The notes beneath the pieces are model-generated. The model ran no database searches and was not told the DNA's origin. It saw only the letters and a program-made list of their open reading frames with translations. Shown here piece after piece: positions 9,805 to 17,429 of a stretch of DNA of 33,731 nucleotides (position 1 is its first letter; each line of letters begins with the position of its first letter). The DNA is from Acidobacteriaceae bacterium (GTDB lineage Bacteria > Acidobacteriota > Terriglobia > Terriglobales > Acidobacteriaceae): NCBI GenBank assembly GCA_027307045.1, contig DAHUXR010000047.1, forward strand, positions 1 to 33,731, written 5' to 3'. Made by a program: the position numbers and the translations under genes.

Positions 9805-10374
9805 TTGGATATTTCTTATGCGTTCATAGCCATTGCGGCTCTCGCCGCAGTGCTGTTGTTTTTGCTGCTCAAGACCTACAACGGCCTGGTCAAGATGCGG
9901 AACGCGGTGCAGAGCGGCTGGTCAGACATCGACGTGCAACTGACACGGCGGCATGACCTGGTGCCAAACCTTGTAGAAGCCGTAAAAGGCTACATGACGC
10001 ACGAGCGCGAAACGCTGGAAGCCGTGACACGCGCGCGGACTGAGGCTGTCGCGGCGGGCGGCGGAGCGTCTCTGGCAACGCGGGCCGTGGCCGAAATGGC
10101 GCTGACCGGGGCTGTTGGCAATCTATTTGTTACGGCGGAGCGATATCCGGCGCTGAAGGCTTCACAGCAGTTTTTGCTTTTGCAGGAGCAGATTACGTCC
10201 ACGGAGAACCGCATTGCGTTTGCGCGGCAGCATTACAACGAGTGCGTGCGGAAGTACAACACGGCGCAGGCGGAGTTCCCGCGCAACCTGATCGCGGGAC
10301 CAATGGGATTTACGCCCGCGGCGCTGTTTGCGGCGGATGCTGGCGACAAGGCGAATGTGCAGGTAAAAGTCTAA
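9805..10374 (+). CDS. LemA family protein
   Basis: The 189-residue protein has one N-terminal membrane anchor (residues about 4-22) followed by the hallmark LemA helices: YNGLVKMRNAVQSGWSDIDV, then QLTRRHDLVPNLVEAVKGYM and HERETLEAVTRARTEA. The later EQITSTENRIAFARQHYNEC and FPRNLIAGPMGF blocks are equally typical. LemA proteins are membrane-anchored four-helix-bundle proteins of unclear function. The start is TTG at 9805, preceded by AAGGAG at about 9794-9799 with 5 bases between. Compared with many relatives the central loop is extended by a Gly/Ala stretch. The usual partner, a TPM-domain protein, is absent downstream; only a repeat element follows. Confidence 0.92.
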   Translation: MDISYAFIAIAALAAVLLFLLLKTYNGLVKMRNAVQSGWSDIDVQLTRRHDLVPNLVEAVKGYMTHERETLEAVTRARTEAVAAGGGASLATRAVAEMALTGAVGNLFVTAERYPALKASQQFLLLQEQITSTENRIAFARQHYNECVRKYNTAQAEFPRNLIAGPMGFTPAALFAADAGDKANVQVKV

Positions 10375-10382
10375 GAACTCTC

Positions 10383-10546
10383 GCCGCAGATTTTCGCAGA
10401 TGGGCGCAGATCAGGAAAGTTTCAGTCGCGAATCACACGACAAATGCGAATTTATCTATTCCTGTTTCCGTTTTATTCGTGTTCATTCGCGCGATTCGCG
10501 GCCAAATTTGTTTTTCTGATCTGCGTTTATCTGCGAAATCTGCGGC
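10383..10546. repeat. Inverted-repeat element A
   Basis: The left arm (10383-10414) reads GCCGCAGATTTTCGCAGATG and GGCGCAGATCAG. The right arm (10515-10546) is its near-perfect reverse complement, ending ATCTGCGAAATCTGCGGC. Inside, a second pair of arms (TCGCGAATCACACGACAAAT against ATTCGTGTTCATTCGCGCGA) gives a nested long-hairpin design. The right end abuts the stop codon of the PLP-enzyme gene on the - strand. A related element lies at 11726-11970. Confidence 0.75.
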
Positions 10547-11700
10547 TAAAGCTTTTTCAAAGCCTGCGCCAGGTCGTCAATCAAATCATCGGGATGTTCC
10601 AATCCAATAGACAAGCGTAGAAGATTTGCGGGGCTGCGCGTGGCTGCGCCTTCGACCGACGCGCGGTGCTCGATCAGGCTATGCGTGCTGCCGAGGCTGG
10701 TAGCGTGGCTGAAAAGTTTTAATCCGGCGATGAGCTTGAAAGCTTCTGCCTGGCCGCCCTTTACCTGTATGGACATCATCCCGCCGAAGCCAGACATTTG
10801 CGCGGCGGCGATTTTGTGTCCGGGATGCGAACGCAGACCTGGATAATGGACGGCTTCAATCTTAGGCTGAGTACTGAGGAATGCGGCAACGCGATGGGCG
10901 TTTTCAGAGTGGGCACGGACGCGGTAAGGAAAGGTCTGCAGGCCGCGCAAGGTCAGCCAGCATTCAAACGGAGACGGAACGGCTCCGCCTTCATGCTGGA
11001 TGCTGGTGATTTTTTCCAGCAGCGGGCTTTTGTCCTCCCCGCCGTTCTCTTTCCCGAGGTTCTCCCTAAAGACCAGCGCGCCCAGAGTCACGTCACTATG
11101 TCCTGAAAGATATTTAGTAACCGAATGCATGACCACATCCACGCCAAGGTTGAGCGGAAGCTGGAAAAGCGGAGTGGCCCAGGTGTTATCACAGGCAACA
11201 ATGGCGCCGCACTTTTTTGCCAGCGCGACGATGGCGCGAAGATCGGTAACGTTGAGCAGCGGGTTGGAGGGCGTTTCCGTCCAGATGAGGCGGGTGGCAG
11301 GAGTGATGGCGCGCGCGACCGCGCTGAGGTCCTGCATGTTAACCAGCGTGTGCTTGAGTCCCCAGTTGGCCATAACGGTGCGCAGAAGAATGGGCGTGCC
11401 GTAATAAGCGTCTTCCGCGGCGATAACGTGATCCCCGGGGGCGAGCGACTGAAAGACGGCGAGCGTGGCGGCGCTGCCGGAAGAGAAAGCCAGCGCAGCC
11501 GCGCCTTCTTCCAGCGATGCAAGCGCGCGCTCAAGCGATTCACGATTGGGATTGTTAGGGCGGCCATAGAGATATCCGCCGGGAAGAGAGCCATCGTCGG
11601 CCTTGTGGAATGTGGTGGAGAGATGGATGGCGGGCACAACGTCGCGTGATCCGCCTTCAGGTTTGCGGCCGGCATGGACGGCGCGGGTTTCAATTTTCAT
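10546..11700 (-). CDS. Cys/Met metabolism PLP-dependent enzyme (cystathionine gamma-synthase/lyase-like)
   Basis: The 384-residue protein has the full-length fold of gamma-family PLP enzymes of transsulfuration. Visible motifs are TRAVHAGRKPEGGSRDVVPA at the N-terminus, YLYGRPNNPNRESLE (residues 43-57), the phosphate-binding SSGSAA segment (73-78), D171 in ACDNTWATP (contacts the PLP ring nitrogen), and the Schiff-base lysine K196 in HSVTKYLSGHSD. Substrate choice (synthase, beta-lyase or gamma-lyase) cannot be decided by eye. The gene lies alone between the two related inverted-repeat elements. Its TAG stop (10548-10546) overlaps the edge of element A, so the repeat may have set the present C-terminus. 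No strong ribosome-binding site precedes ATG 11700. Confidence 0.9.
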   Translation of the reverse strand: MKIETRAVHAGRKPEGGSRDVVPAIHLSTTFHKADDGSLPGGYLYGRPNNPNRESLERALASLEEGAAALAFSSGSAATLAVFQSLAPGDHVIAAEDAYYGTPILLRTVMANWGLKHTLVNMQDLSAVARAITPATRLIWTETPSNPLLNVTDLRAIVALAKKCGAIVACDNTWATPLFQLPLNLGVDVVMHSVTKYLSGHSDVTLGALVFRENLGKENGGEDKSPLLEKITSIQHEGGAVPSPFECWLTLRGLQTFPYRVRAHSENAHRVAAFLSTQPKIEAVHYPGLRSHPGHKIAAAQMSGFGGMMSIQVKGGQAEAFKLIAGLKLFSHATSLGSTHSLIEHRASVEGAATRSPANLLRLSIGLEHPDDLIDDLAQALKKL

Positions 11701-11725
11701 GACCGTTTAGAGTACAACAAACCTT

Positions 11726-11970
11726 GCCGCAGATTTCGCAGATAGACGCAGATAGGAAGTTTGGCCGCGAATGGACGCGAAAAAGCACGAAGCCTTGGTT
11801 CTGTCGCTTCGCTCCAAACCGCTCCAGTGTCTGCCCCGCCCGTAGAGTTGCGTGCTTCTGAAGCAAGCCGCTCAGCGCGCAACCCGGCTTCGCTAACGTT
11901 TTCTTCCAGTTCACTTGCTAGCATTCGTGGCGCGCTTTTTCTGATCTGCGTTCATCGCGAGATCTGCGGC
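11726..11970. repeat. Inverted-repeat element B
   Basis: The left arm (11726-11757) begins GCCGCAGATTTCGCAGATAG. The right arm (11941-11970) ends with its reverse complement, ATCTGCGGC, after CTGATCTGCGTTCATCGCGA. Inner arms are weaker (GGCCGCGAATGGACGCGAAA at about 11762 against ATTCGTGGCGCGCTTTTTC near 11924). It is a longer relative of element A; the extra central sequence includes CTGTCGCTTCGCTCC. It lies upstream of the PLP-enzyme gene and downstream of the DUF4177-type gene, both on the - strand. Confidence 0.7.
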
Positions 11971-11988
11971 TAAGCAAGTAGTCGCGGA

Positions 11989-12558
11989 CTATTCGTGCGG
12001 AAGTTTTTGCCGCTTGAAGAATGCGATCCACTCATCTGCGCCGTTGCGGTCCGTCAGCACGACGCTGACCAGTTCCCACGATTGCGTACCCAGGTTGGTG
12101 GCTGTGGATTCAAGCTCCTGCGCTGTCCTGGCCCTTTCCATCCGGTACTCCCACTGCGCGACCGGCATGGGCTTGACGTTGAGCGTAAAGTTCTGGGACT
12201 GCGGGCCGTTGCCGGACCTGGGCGGGTCAAAACCGCTGGCCACGGCCATTAACGCGACGTTAAAGGAACCCGTGGCCGCGGTGGGCAGAGCCGTAAGAAC
12301 AATGGTGCTGGCGCCGGCGCGTCCGCTGGGGATTTGCGCAATGACGCCCGAGGGCAGGCCTGAGAGGCTGAATTCAATGTTGGGCCGCTCATTGATGGCG
12401 ATATGCACGGTCAACGATGCCGTGCCTCCCTGCGTGATGGTGACGATGGAGGGACTTACGCTGACAACAAACTCAGGATCCGTCTGGGCGGGCAAGCGTG
12501 AAGCAAGCCCGATCAAGAACAGAAACAGAACGGCTGCACGGATGGCAGGTTGCGGCAT
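11989..12558 (-). CDS. Secreted protein: Ig-like domain plus DUF4177-like C-terminus
   Basis: The 189-residue protein has a clear Sec signal peptide (hydrophobic VLFLFLIGLASRLPAQ, cleavage near Ala24-Gln25). A beta-rich Ig-like domain follows (residues about 28-130; SPSIVTITQGGTASLTVHI resembles bacterial Ig-like/NEW3 repeats). The last 60 residues contain WEYRMERARTAQELESTATN, a WELVSVV block and WIAFFKRQ. These match the DUF4177 pattern, normally a small free-standing domain. The start is well supported: GGAGG lies 7 bases before ATG 12558. Function is unknown. The combination of an exported Ig-like domain with DUF4177 is noteworthy. Confidence 0.75.
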   Translation of the reverse strand: MPQPAIRAAVLFLFLIGLASRLPAQTDPEFVVSVSPSIVTITQGGTASLTVHIAINERPNIEFSLSGLPSGVIAQIPSGRAGASTIVLTALPTAATGSFNVALMAVASGFDPPRSGNGPQSQNFTLNVKPMPVAQWEYRMERARTAQELESTATNLGTQSWELVSVVLTDRNGADEWIAFFKRQKLPHE

Positions 12559-12906
12559 AAGAATTCCTCCACGTTAGCTAGAACGTCCTAATTTGACCTT
12601 TATGCTGCTTATTAGGATACCGCGTGCAGGGTTTTTGTTCTTGTCCGGGCGTGGAAAAGAGGGCCAATCCAACGGTTATGGAGCAACCGACAGCGACCGA
12701 ACCTCAAGCGGAAAAGTCTGCATCTGCTGATTATGGGCTTTGAAGTACTTGCGATTAGCGAAGTCCTCCACCCGCTTGAAACGGAGAGCATCGATGCTGT
12801 GTTAATCGCCTCTAACATGAATTAGGATTTGAGAGGCATTCAGGAGCGATATGCGCTGCTAATACTGATCTTAAATATCGCGCTCACATCATGAGTGGCT
12901 TTTCCT
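12559..12906. other. Gene-poor stretch with a possible response-regulator fragment
   Basis: The first bases carry the GGAGG site of the - strand secreted protein. On the + strand a frame ending at TAG 12823-12825 reads MGFEVLAISEVLHPLETESI and then DAVLIASNMN. This recalls the 'GYEV...DAVLID..MP' pattern of receiver domains, without the rest of the domain. Otherwise no gene is supported. Confidence 0.3.
12733..12825 (+). pseudogene. Possible receiver-domain fragment
   Basis: A 30-residue stretch from ATG 12733 has the spacing of response-regulator helix 1/strand 2 and strand 3 (GFEVLAIS ... SIDAVLIASNMN). The phospho-acceptor aspartate expected after DAVLI is replaced by alanine or serine. 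The frame is open upstream for more than 30 codons without recognisable sequence. It may be chance. Confidence 0.2.
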
Positions 12907-13719
12907 TTAAGCAGTTGCGCTCTTCAGTGGCGGACGTTTTGGGGTAGATCGCGCTGGCTCTTCACCATGGATCACAACAACGCTAGTATTTTCAGGGACA
13001 TCGCTTTGGCGAAGAAGCTGATGCCAATGCTTCTCTGGCCTTATGCGCTTTGTCTCATAAATGACGTAAATGAAGTGCTCCCAATCCCTTGAAGTGTATC
13101 CGCGCGTGTCTGCCAGCACTTCGTCGGCAACTCTCTTGGCATCTTCTTGGCTCCCGATGAATTTGTACTCGATTAACGTCTTTACTCCCGGCAACCCTGT
13201 GTCTGGCTCGAAATGTTTGATCTGTTTGCTTATCCGGGGTTTGCGCATGAGATCGGAGAAGACGCACCGCAGAACTGCCTCAATCCGCACATGGACTTCT
13301 TTTTCATCCTTGGGTGGGCGTGGAAAACAGAGTCTGTCAGTAATCGAATATTGAGTCTCGCGCAGAATCTGAATCGCGTCCTTTGTGACCGTGGTGGCCT
13401 TAGGCTCGCCAAACATGATCCGCAGCGCCCGGACATGCTGCCGCAGTCTGGGTACCCAGACCAGATATGGCTCGTCTGTTTCCTCGTCCAGTTCAGTTTT
13501 CGTGTAGTCCGTAGCGGCCTCCGATTCCAACTTCTGTACGGCTTTTAGAGCTTCTAGAAGGGATGCAGCTTCTAAGAAAAAGCGCAACCTCATAAACGCG
13601 ACGCGTATTGCGACATCAGCGTCGCCGCCACGCGAGTACTGGTTGTCAGCATAATCGAGCGCTTCCAAGATTGCGGTCAAAATGTCTTCTGCTGGATTTA
13701 AAGTGAGATTGTGGATCAT
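12907..13719 (-). CDS. PD-(D/E)XK nuclease-like protein (DpnII/MboI-type C-terminal domain)
   Basis: With the start at ATG 13719 (TGGAG 8 bases upstream) the protein has 270 residues; GTG 13743 would add 8. The N-terminal half (about 1-135) is helical with no recognised motif. The C-terminal half looks like a restriction-endonuclease fold: E147 in VRIEAVL, then P172-D173, E184-Y-K186 in LIEYKF (D-x10-E-x-K), and a DTRGYTSRDWEHFIYVIYET segment typical of DpnII/MboI-like domains. It is the second gene of a pair, 27 bases after the 94-residue protein. Base composition is lower in G+C than the flanks. No methyltransferase is nearby, so it is not an ordinary restriction system. Nuclease activity is inferred only. 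Confidence 0.65.
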   Translation of the reverse strand: MIHNLTLNPAEDILTAILEALDYADNQYSRGGDADVAIRVAFMRLRFFLEAASLLEALKAVQKLESEAATDYTKTELDEETDEPYLVWVPRLRQHVRALRIMFGEPKATTVTKDAIQILRETQYSITDRLCFPRPPKDEKEVHVRIEAVLRCVFSDLMRKPRISKQIKHFEPDTGLPGVKTLIEYKFIGSQEDAKRVADEVLADTRGYTSRDWEHFIYVIYETKRIRPEKHWHQLLRQSDVPENTSVVVIHGEEPARSTPKRPPLKSATA

Positions 13720-13746
13720 GCCGTCACTCCAATAACGCACCACTCA

Positions 13747-14031
13747 TTATTTCGGATTCGATACTTCAACCACAATCAGTTGCTTAGGCTTAAGGCGTTT
13801 AGGCAGGTCGCCTCCGTAGACCTCAAAATGAGATTCAAGTGGCCTGTGACCACCGTATAGAAATTTTCCAGACCGAGCATCTCGTATGACCAGATCAATT
13901 AAATCGTGCGATTTTAGTCCGAGTAACTCTGCAGTGTCCTTCCCAATTTGGAAGTTGCCATTAAAGAGCTTGGCTTTTGTGACTGGATATACCCTTGTCT
14001 CAAAGACTATTCTCAGAATGCGCTTCTTCAT
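13747..14031 (-). CDS. Uncharacterised 94-aa protein paired with the PD-(D/E)XK gene
   Basis: I do not recognise this family. The 94 residues are predicted beta-rich: a basic start (MKKRILRIVFETRVYP), GNFQIGKDTAELLGLKSHDL, then IDLVIRDARSGKFLYGG, SHFEVYGGDLPKRL and a terminal VVEVS strand. The 'IGKDTAELLGL..HDLIDLVI' run is vaguely like B3 or AbrB-type DNA-binding folds, but this is speculation. The start is secure: GGAGG lies about 9 bases before ATG 14031. It is co-directional with, and 27 bases ahead of, the nuclease-like gene, so the two are probably co-transcribed. One 60-base line across its 3' end has 24 G+C, well below the neighbouring genes, which suggests transfer. Confidence 0.6.
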   Translation of the reverse strand: MKKRILRIVFETRVYPVTKAKLFNGNFQIGKDTAELLGLKSHDLIDLVIRDARSGKFLYGGHRPLESHFEVYGGDLPKRLKPKQLIVVEVSNPK

Positions 14032-14232
14032 GTCTCTGACCTCCTCAATTAGCGACGGTGGCGCTAACAGATGAGACGTATTCTAATTCTGTCTTAGCAG
14101 CAGGTAGACATATGCTGGCGGCACAGTCTTGGGCCAACCGAATCCCTATACTCGAACCACAATCAACTCCAGCATCTAACGAATCAAGTGAAGGCGACTG
14201 CCGGGATTTCCGCGCTTTCAGCGCGGCTCCAA

Positions 14233-14485
14233 TCAAGGCTTCTTCGGATGAGACTCACTCATTTTGGAAGACGCGACGAGATACTGGCCGTCGTCGGCAT
14301 TGACGGGATCAAGATCGACAAAAACCTGATGAAATGCGAACGCACGCATCCTGAAGTAATAAATCTTTCCAGCTTCAGCGGTGAGATTCGCCAGTCCCGC
14401 AGGCGGCTTTGGCTTTGGCGATTGCGGCATCGTCCTGCCCAAAGGCAACGCAGGAAAGAAGCATGAGGGCAAGAAAGGTCTTCAT
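14233..14485 (-). pseudogene. Secreted DUF2846-like protein gene with internal deletion and frameshift
   Basis: From ATG 14485 (GGAG 7 bases upstream) the frame gives an intact signal peptide, MKTFLALMLLSCVAFGQ, and the start of a mature protein, DDAAIAKAKAACGTG, then hits TGA. In another frame the tail continues GLANLTAEAGKIYYF, FVDLDPVNADDGQYLVASS and SESHPKK, ending at 14233. These look like the two ends of one secreted family of about 170 residues seen in Acidobacteriota (DUF2846-like); roughly the middle half is missing and the frame is shifted at the join (about 14390-14400). The family name is recalled from pattern. The broken state is read directly from the sequence. Confidence 0.5.
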
Positions 14486-14873
14486 AATCATTCTCCGGGA
14501 AAGTCCCCACACAAGATTGTGAGATGAGCAAGGAGGCGGCGAGGATTTTTTTAAATTAAGTATTGTTGAGAAGTTGAGGAGTCAAGGGGTGGGGGGACGA
14601 TGTCGCGGCGCCACGTCTGCACGGCGGAATTATGGCGGTCCGCGGCACATCCATACCTGCCACGGCCATCATCGTAAGTTGGCCACCAAGCTTTGCGCAG
14701 CGCTGCAGTTGCTCAGCACAATTCATTGCTACTATTAGCATCAGTCCCTGGCTGAGGTTGATGGTACGAAGGGAAGAAATCCTTCTTGTGTCGCCCCGCT
14801 GGGGCTCGCGCGTTTTTCTTGTTTACCCACTCTTCCGGCTTCGCATACGCTCGCCTCCAGGGTGGGCTAACTA

Positions 14874-15040
14874 CTTGACGCGCCTCCGGCGCTGATTCTT
14901 CCAAGAATGACTCCTTCGAGTCCTTAAGTGCATTCTCCACGGGATTTCAAGAGAAAGTCTGTGTTTTGCATGAGGTTGGCTAAATTTCTTGTCGGGCCTA
15001 CGGCGCTGATTCTTTTGGGAATGATTCCTTCGAGTCACGT
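14874..15040. repeat. Two direct copies of a ~50-base repeat
   Basis: Copy 1 (14874-14925) reads CGCCTCCGGCGCTGATTCTT then CAAGAATGACTCCTTCGAGT. Copy 2 (14989-15040) reads GGCCTACGGCGCTGATTCTT then GGGAATGATTCCTTCGAGTC. They lie about 115 bases apart in the same orientation and differ at several positions. Each has a short GGCGC-type hairpin at its start. Confidence 0.6.
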
Positions 15041-15068
15041 CCTTCACAACCGTTAGAAAATGATTGGA

Positions 15069-15166
15069 CAGCCCTGAAGAGCAGCGGAGCAGATCCCTCG
15101 CTTCGCCGCGATGTCATCGAAGCCCATGACAGCAAGCGAATGGCTCGCTCGGGATGGCGCGTCGAG
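15069..15166. repeat. Dispersed repeat upstream of dnaG (copy 1)
   Basis: This copy begins ACAGCCCTGAAGAGCAGCGG, continues GATCCCTCGCTTCGCCGCGA and ends GCTCGCTCGGGATGGC. A second, more diverged copy in the same orientation lies at 17239-17345, on the other side of dnaG. Confidence 0.6.
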
Positions 15167-15340
15167 TGGATAGAGCGGGTGGCGCTTGAAGCACTGTGGC
15201 GAGCCAGACCCCTGGACATTCGGACCGAGACACCGATTGTGACCGGATTTAGTTTTTTAAAATCCTTGATCCACGATTGCACCAACTTCTGGCATTCCCC
15301 TGTGACTGAATTTCGGCCACAATAGACATCATTCAGTCAT

Positions 15341-17140
15341 ATGACCACTCTCAGCGACTTTAAGGAAACGGTGCGGCAGCAGGCGGACATTGTCCGCGTG
15401 ATTGGCGATTACATCCAGCTCAAGAAAGCCGGCGGGCAGAATTTTGTTGGGCTGTGCCCGTTCCACGGAGAAAAGACGCCGTCGTTTTCCGTCCACGCGA
15501 CGCGGCAGTTCTTCCATTGCTTTGGCTGCGGCAAGTCTGGCGACGTTTTTAAGTTTGTGCAGGAGCGGGAGCAGATCAGCTTTCCCGAAGCAGTGCGGTT
15601 GGTGGCGGAAAAGATGGGCATTCCGCTGCCCAGGATGCAATACAGCTCTGAGAGCGAAGCCGAGGATGCAGGCAAACGCGGCAAGCTGATTGAAATGCAT
15701 GAGCGGGCGTGCAAGTTTTTTGAAGAGCAGCTGCGGCGGCCGGAAGGAGCGCAGGCGCGCGAATACCTGGCGGGTCGCGGGCTGAAAGAAGAGACGATCC
15801 GGACGTTCAGAATCGGGTTTGCGCCGGATTCGGGCTTTACGCTCAAAGACCGGCTAAAGGCCGACTTTAGCGACGAGATGATGCGGGCGTCCGGATTGTT
15901 TTCTTTTAAAGAAGGGTCGGAGGGCAACGCGGCGGCGATGTATTCCAAGTTCCGCAACCGGATCATGTTCCCCATCGCCAACGAGTCTGGGCGGGTGATC
16001 GCCTTTACCGGCCGAACCCTCTCCACCGACGAAAAAGCCGGGCCCAAGTACCTCAATTCGCCGGAAACCGCCATCTACTCAAAGTCGCGTGTGCTCTTCA
16101 ACCTGGACTTGGCCAAGGAGGCTATTCGCAAGCTCGACTACGCCATCCTGGTAGAAGGCCAGATGGATTGTATTGCCGTGTATTCCGCAGGCTTTCACAA
16201 CGTGGCGGCAAGTTCCGGCACGGCGTTTACCGAAACGCAGGTGCGGCTGCTGGGCAGGTTCAGCAAAGATATTGTGGTGAATTTTGATCCGGACACGGCG
16301 GGCGCGGCGGCCACGGACAAATCTCTGGGCATGCTGCTGGAAGAAGAATTCAATATCCGCGTGCTGCGGCTGGAGGCGGGGTTCGATCCTGATCTGTTTA
16401 TCCGGAAGAACGGCGCGGAGGCTTACGCGAAGGCGCTGAAAGGCTCGGCAAAATACTTTGACTATCTGGTGGAGCGGGCGCTGAAGCTGTTTCCGACGCG
16501 GAGTCCGGAGGGGAAGAAGAACGCGGTGAACTTTCTGCTGCCGCATATCCATCGCGTGCCCAGCAGGATTGTGCGCGACGAGTTGGCCAATGATATCGCG
16601 CAGAAGCTGAACATCGACACAACGGTACTGCGGCAGGAGTTTAAAGCAGCAGCGGTGAGCAGAGCGGCCAGCGGTCTGAGGAACCAGCCGGATGAAGACG
16701 TAACGGCGTCGGAAAAAGTACTGGTACGGGCTGCGTCGTCAATGGTCGGCGAAGAAGCGGAGCTGCGGCACATGGCGCTGGACGCGTTGGCGGAAGAGCG
16801 TCTGCACGCGGGGCTGACGACGGAGACGCTGCTGGAGGCGATCCTACAGAATGCGCTGGCGGTGGAGCGCGGCGAAGGCCTGGATGACGCGATGGCGCTG
16901 CCGCTGAGCGACGCGGACCGGCAGAGGCTGGCGAGGATTGTGATGCGAGAAGACGATCCGCTTACGGCGGACCTGCTGTCCGGAGCGCTGAATGCGTTGA
17001 GGCATCGGCGGCAGATAAGCCAGCGCGAAGGCGAGATCAAGCGCGGGATTGTGGAGGCTGAGCGCAAGAATGACGTGGCGGCGCTGCTGCGGCTGAAACA
17101 GGAAAAGCTGGAGCTGGACAGAAAGCTGGCGGGATTTTAG
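15341..17140 (+). CDS. dnaG: DNA primase DnaG
   Basis: The 599-residue protein is a standard bacterial primase that makes RNA primers at the replication fork. The N-terminal CHC2 zinc-binding domain shows C39, H42, C60 and C63 in LCPFHGEKTPSFSV and FFHCFGCGKSGDVFKF. The core and TOPRIM domain follow: GRVIAFTGRTL, then LVEGQMDCIAVYSAGFHNVAAS with the catalytic glutamate, and VNFDPDTAG with the metal-binding aspartates. The C-terminal helicase-binding region (about 440-599) is helical and poorly conserved, as usual. The start ATG at 15341 fits the family N-terminus but lacks an obvious ribosome-binding site. rpoD lies 1.4 kb downstream on the same strand, recalling the dnaG-rpoD macromolecular-synthesis cluster. 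Confidence 0.97.
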   Translation: MTTLSDFKETVRQQADIVRVIGDYIQLKKAGGQNFVGLCPFHGEKTPSFSVHATRQFFHCFGCGKSGDVFKFVQEREQISFPEAVRLVAEKMGIPLPRMQYSSESEAEDAGKRGKLIEMHERACKFFEEQLRRPEGAQAREYLAGRGLKEETIRTFRIGFAPDSGFTLKDRLKADFSDEMMRASGLFSFKEGSEGNAAAMYSKFRNRIMFPIANESGRVIAFTGRTLSTDEKAGPKYLNSPETAIYSKSRVLFNLDLAKEAIRKLDYAILVEGQMDCIAVYSAGFHNVAASSGTAFTETQVRLLGRFSKDIVVNFDPDTAGAAATDKSLGMLLEEEFNIRVLRLEAGFDPDLFIRKNGAEAYAKALKGSAKYFDYLVERALKLFPTRSPEGKKNAVNFLLPHIHRVPSRIVRDELANDIAQKLNIDTTVLRQEFKAAAVSRAASGLRNQPDEDVTASEKVLVRAASSMVGEEAELRHMALDALAEERLHAGLTTETLLEAILQNALAVERGEGLDDAMALPLSDADRQRLARIVMREDDPLTADLLSGALNALRHRRQISQREGEIKRGIVEAERKNDVAALLRLKQEKLELDRKLAGF

Positions 17141-17429
17141 GAATCGCCGAGATCGCCGTCATCCCACCCAGCAAGCGAAAAGCGGGCCCACCGGGGGACT
17201 CGTTCATTGCCGCAATTGGACACCTAGGAAAATGTGTTTGGGCAGCCCTCAAAAGCAGCGGAGCCGATCCCTCGGCCTCACTCAGGCTGTGTACGAGCCC
17301 GCAATGCTGAGTCAGGTTCGTCCTTCGGGATGGCAGGTCGTGAGGGAGAGTCTACACAGTGAACCATCGGACACAGGCTGCGGACGTCTCTACCCCAACA
17401 AGCTCAGGGGCGCGATTTCGGCAAATCGA
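17141..17429. repeat. Spacer after dnaG with second copy of the dnaG-flanking repeat
   Basis: At 17239-17345 the text reads GGCAGCCCTCAAAAGCAGCG, then GAGCCGATCCCTCGGCCTCA, and later CGTCCTTCGGGATGGCAGGT, matching the element at 15069-15166 with substitutions and added bases. The first part (17141-17238) shows no gene. No T-run terminator was found after dnaG. Confidence 0.55.

Larger units (their letters stand above)
14486..15340. other. Gene-free, repeat-rich stretch upstream of dnaG
   Basis: No gene is supported. The stretch holds fragments of dispersed elements. Around 14790-14890 the wording includes CGCCCCGCTGGGGCTCGCGC, then TTACCCACTC and GGGTGGGCTAAC, typical of intergenic repeat text. 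Two direct repeats follow (14874-14925 and 14989-15040), and an element at 15069-15166 is repeated after dnaG. No clear dnaG promoter could be picked out. Confidence 0.5.

Noticed and set aside
11088-11693. Open frame (201 codons) on the same strand as, and inside, the PLP enzyme
   Set aside because: Out-of-frame reading of a conserved gene; Pro/Ser/Arg-rich with no domain.
11690-11973. Short open frames within inverted-repeat element B
   Set aside because: They are translations of the repeat arms and have no ribosome-binding site.
14045-14236. Small - strand frame (63 codons) upstream of the two-gene module
   Set aside because: No ribosome-binding site, no recognisable sequence; likely chance.
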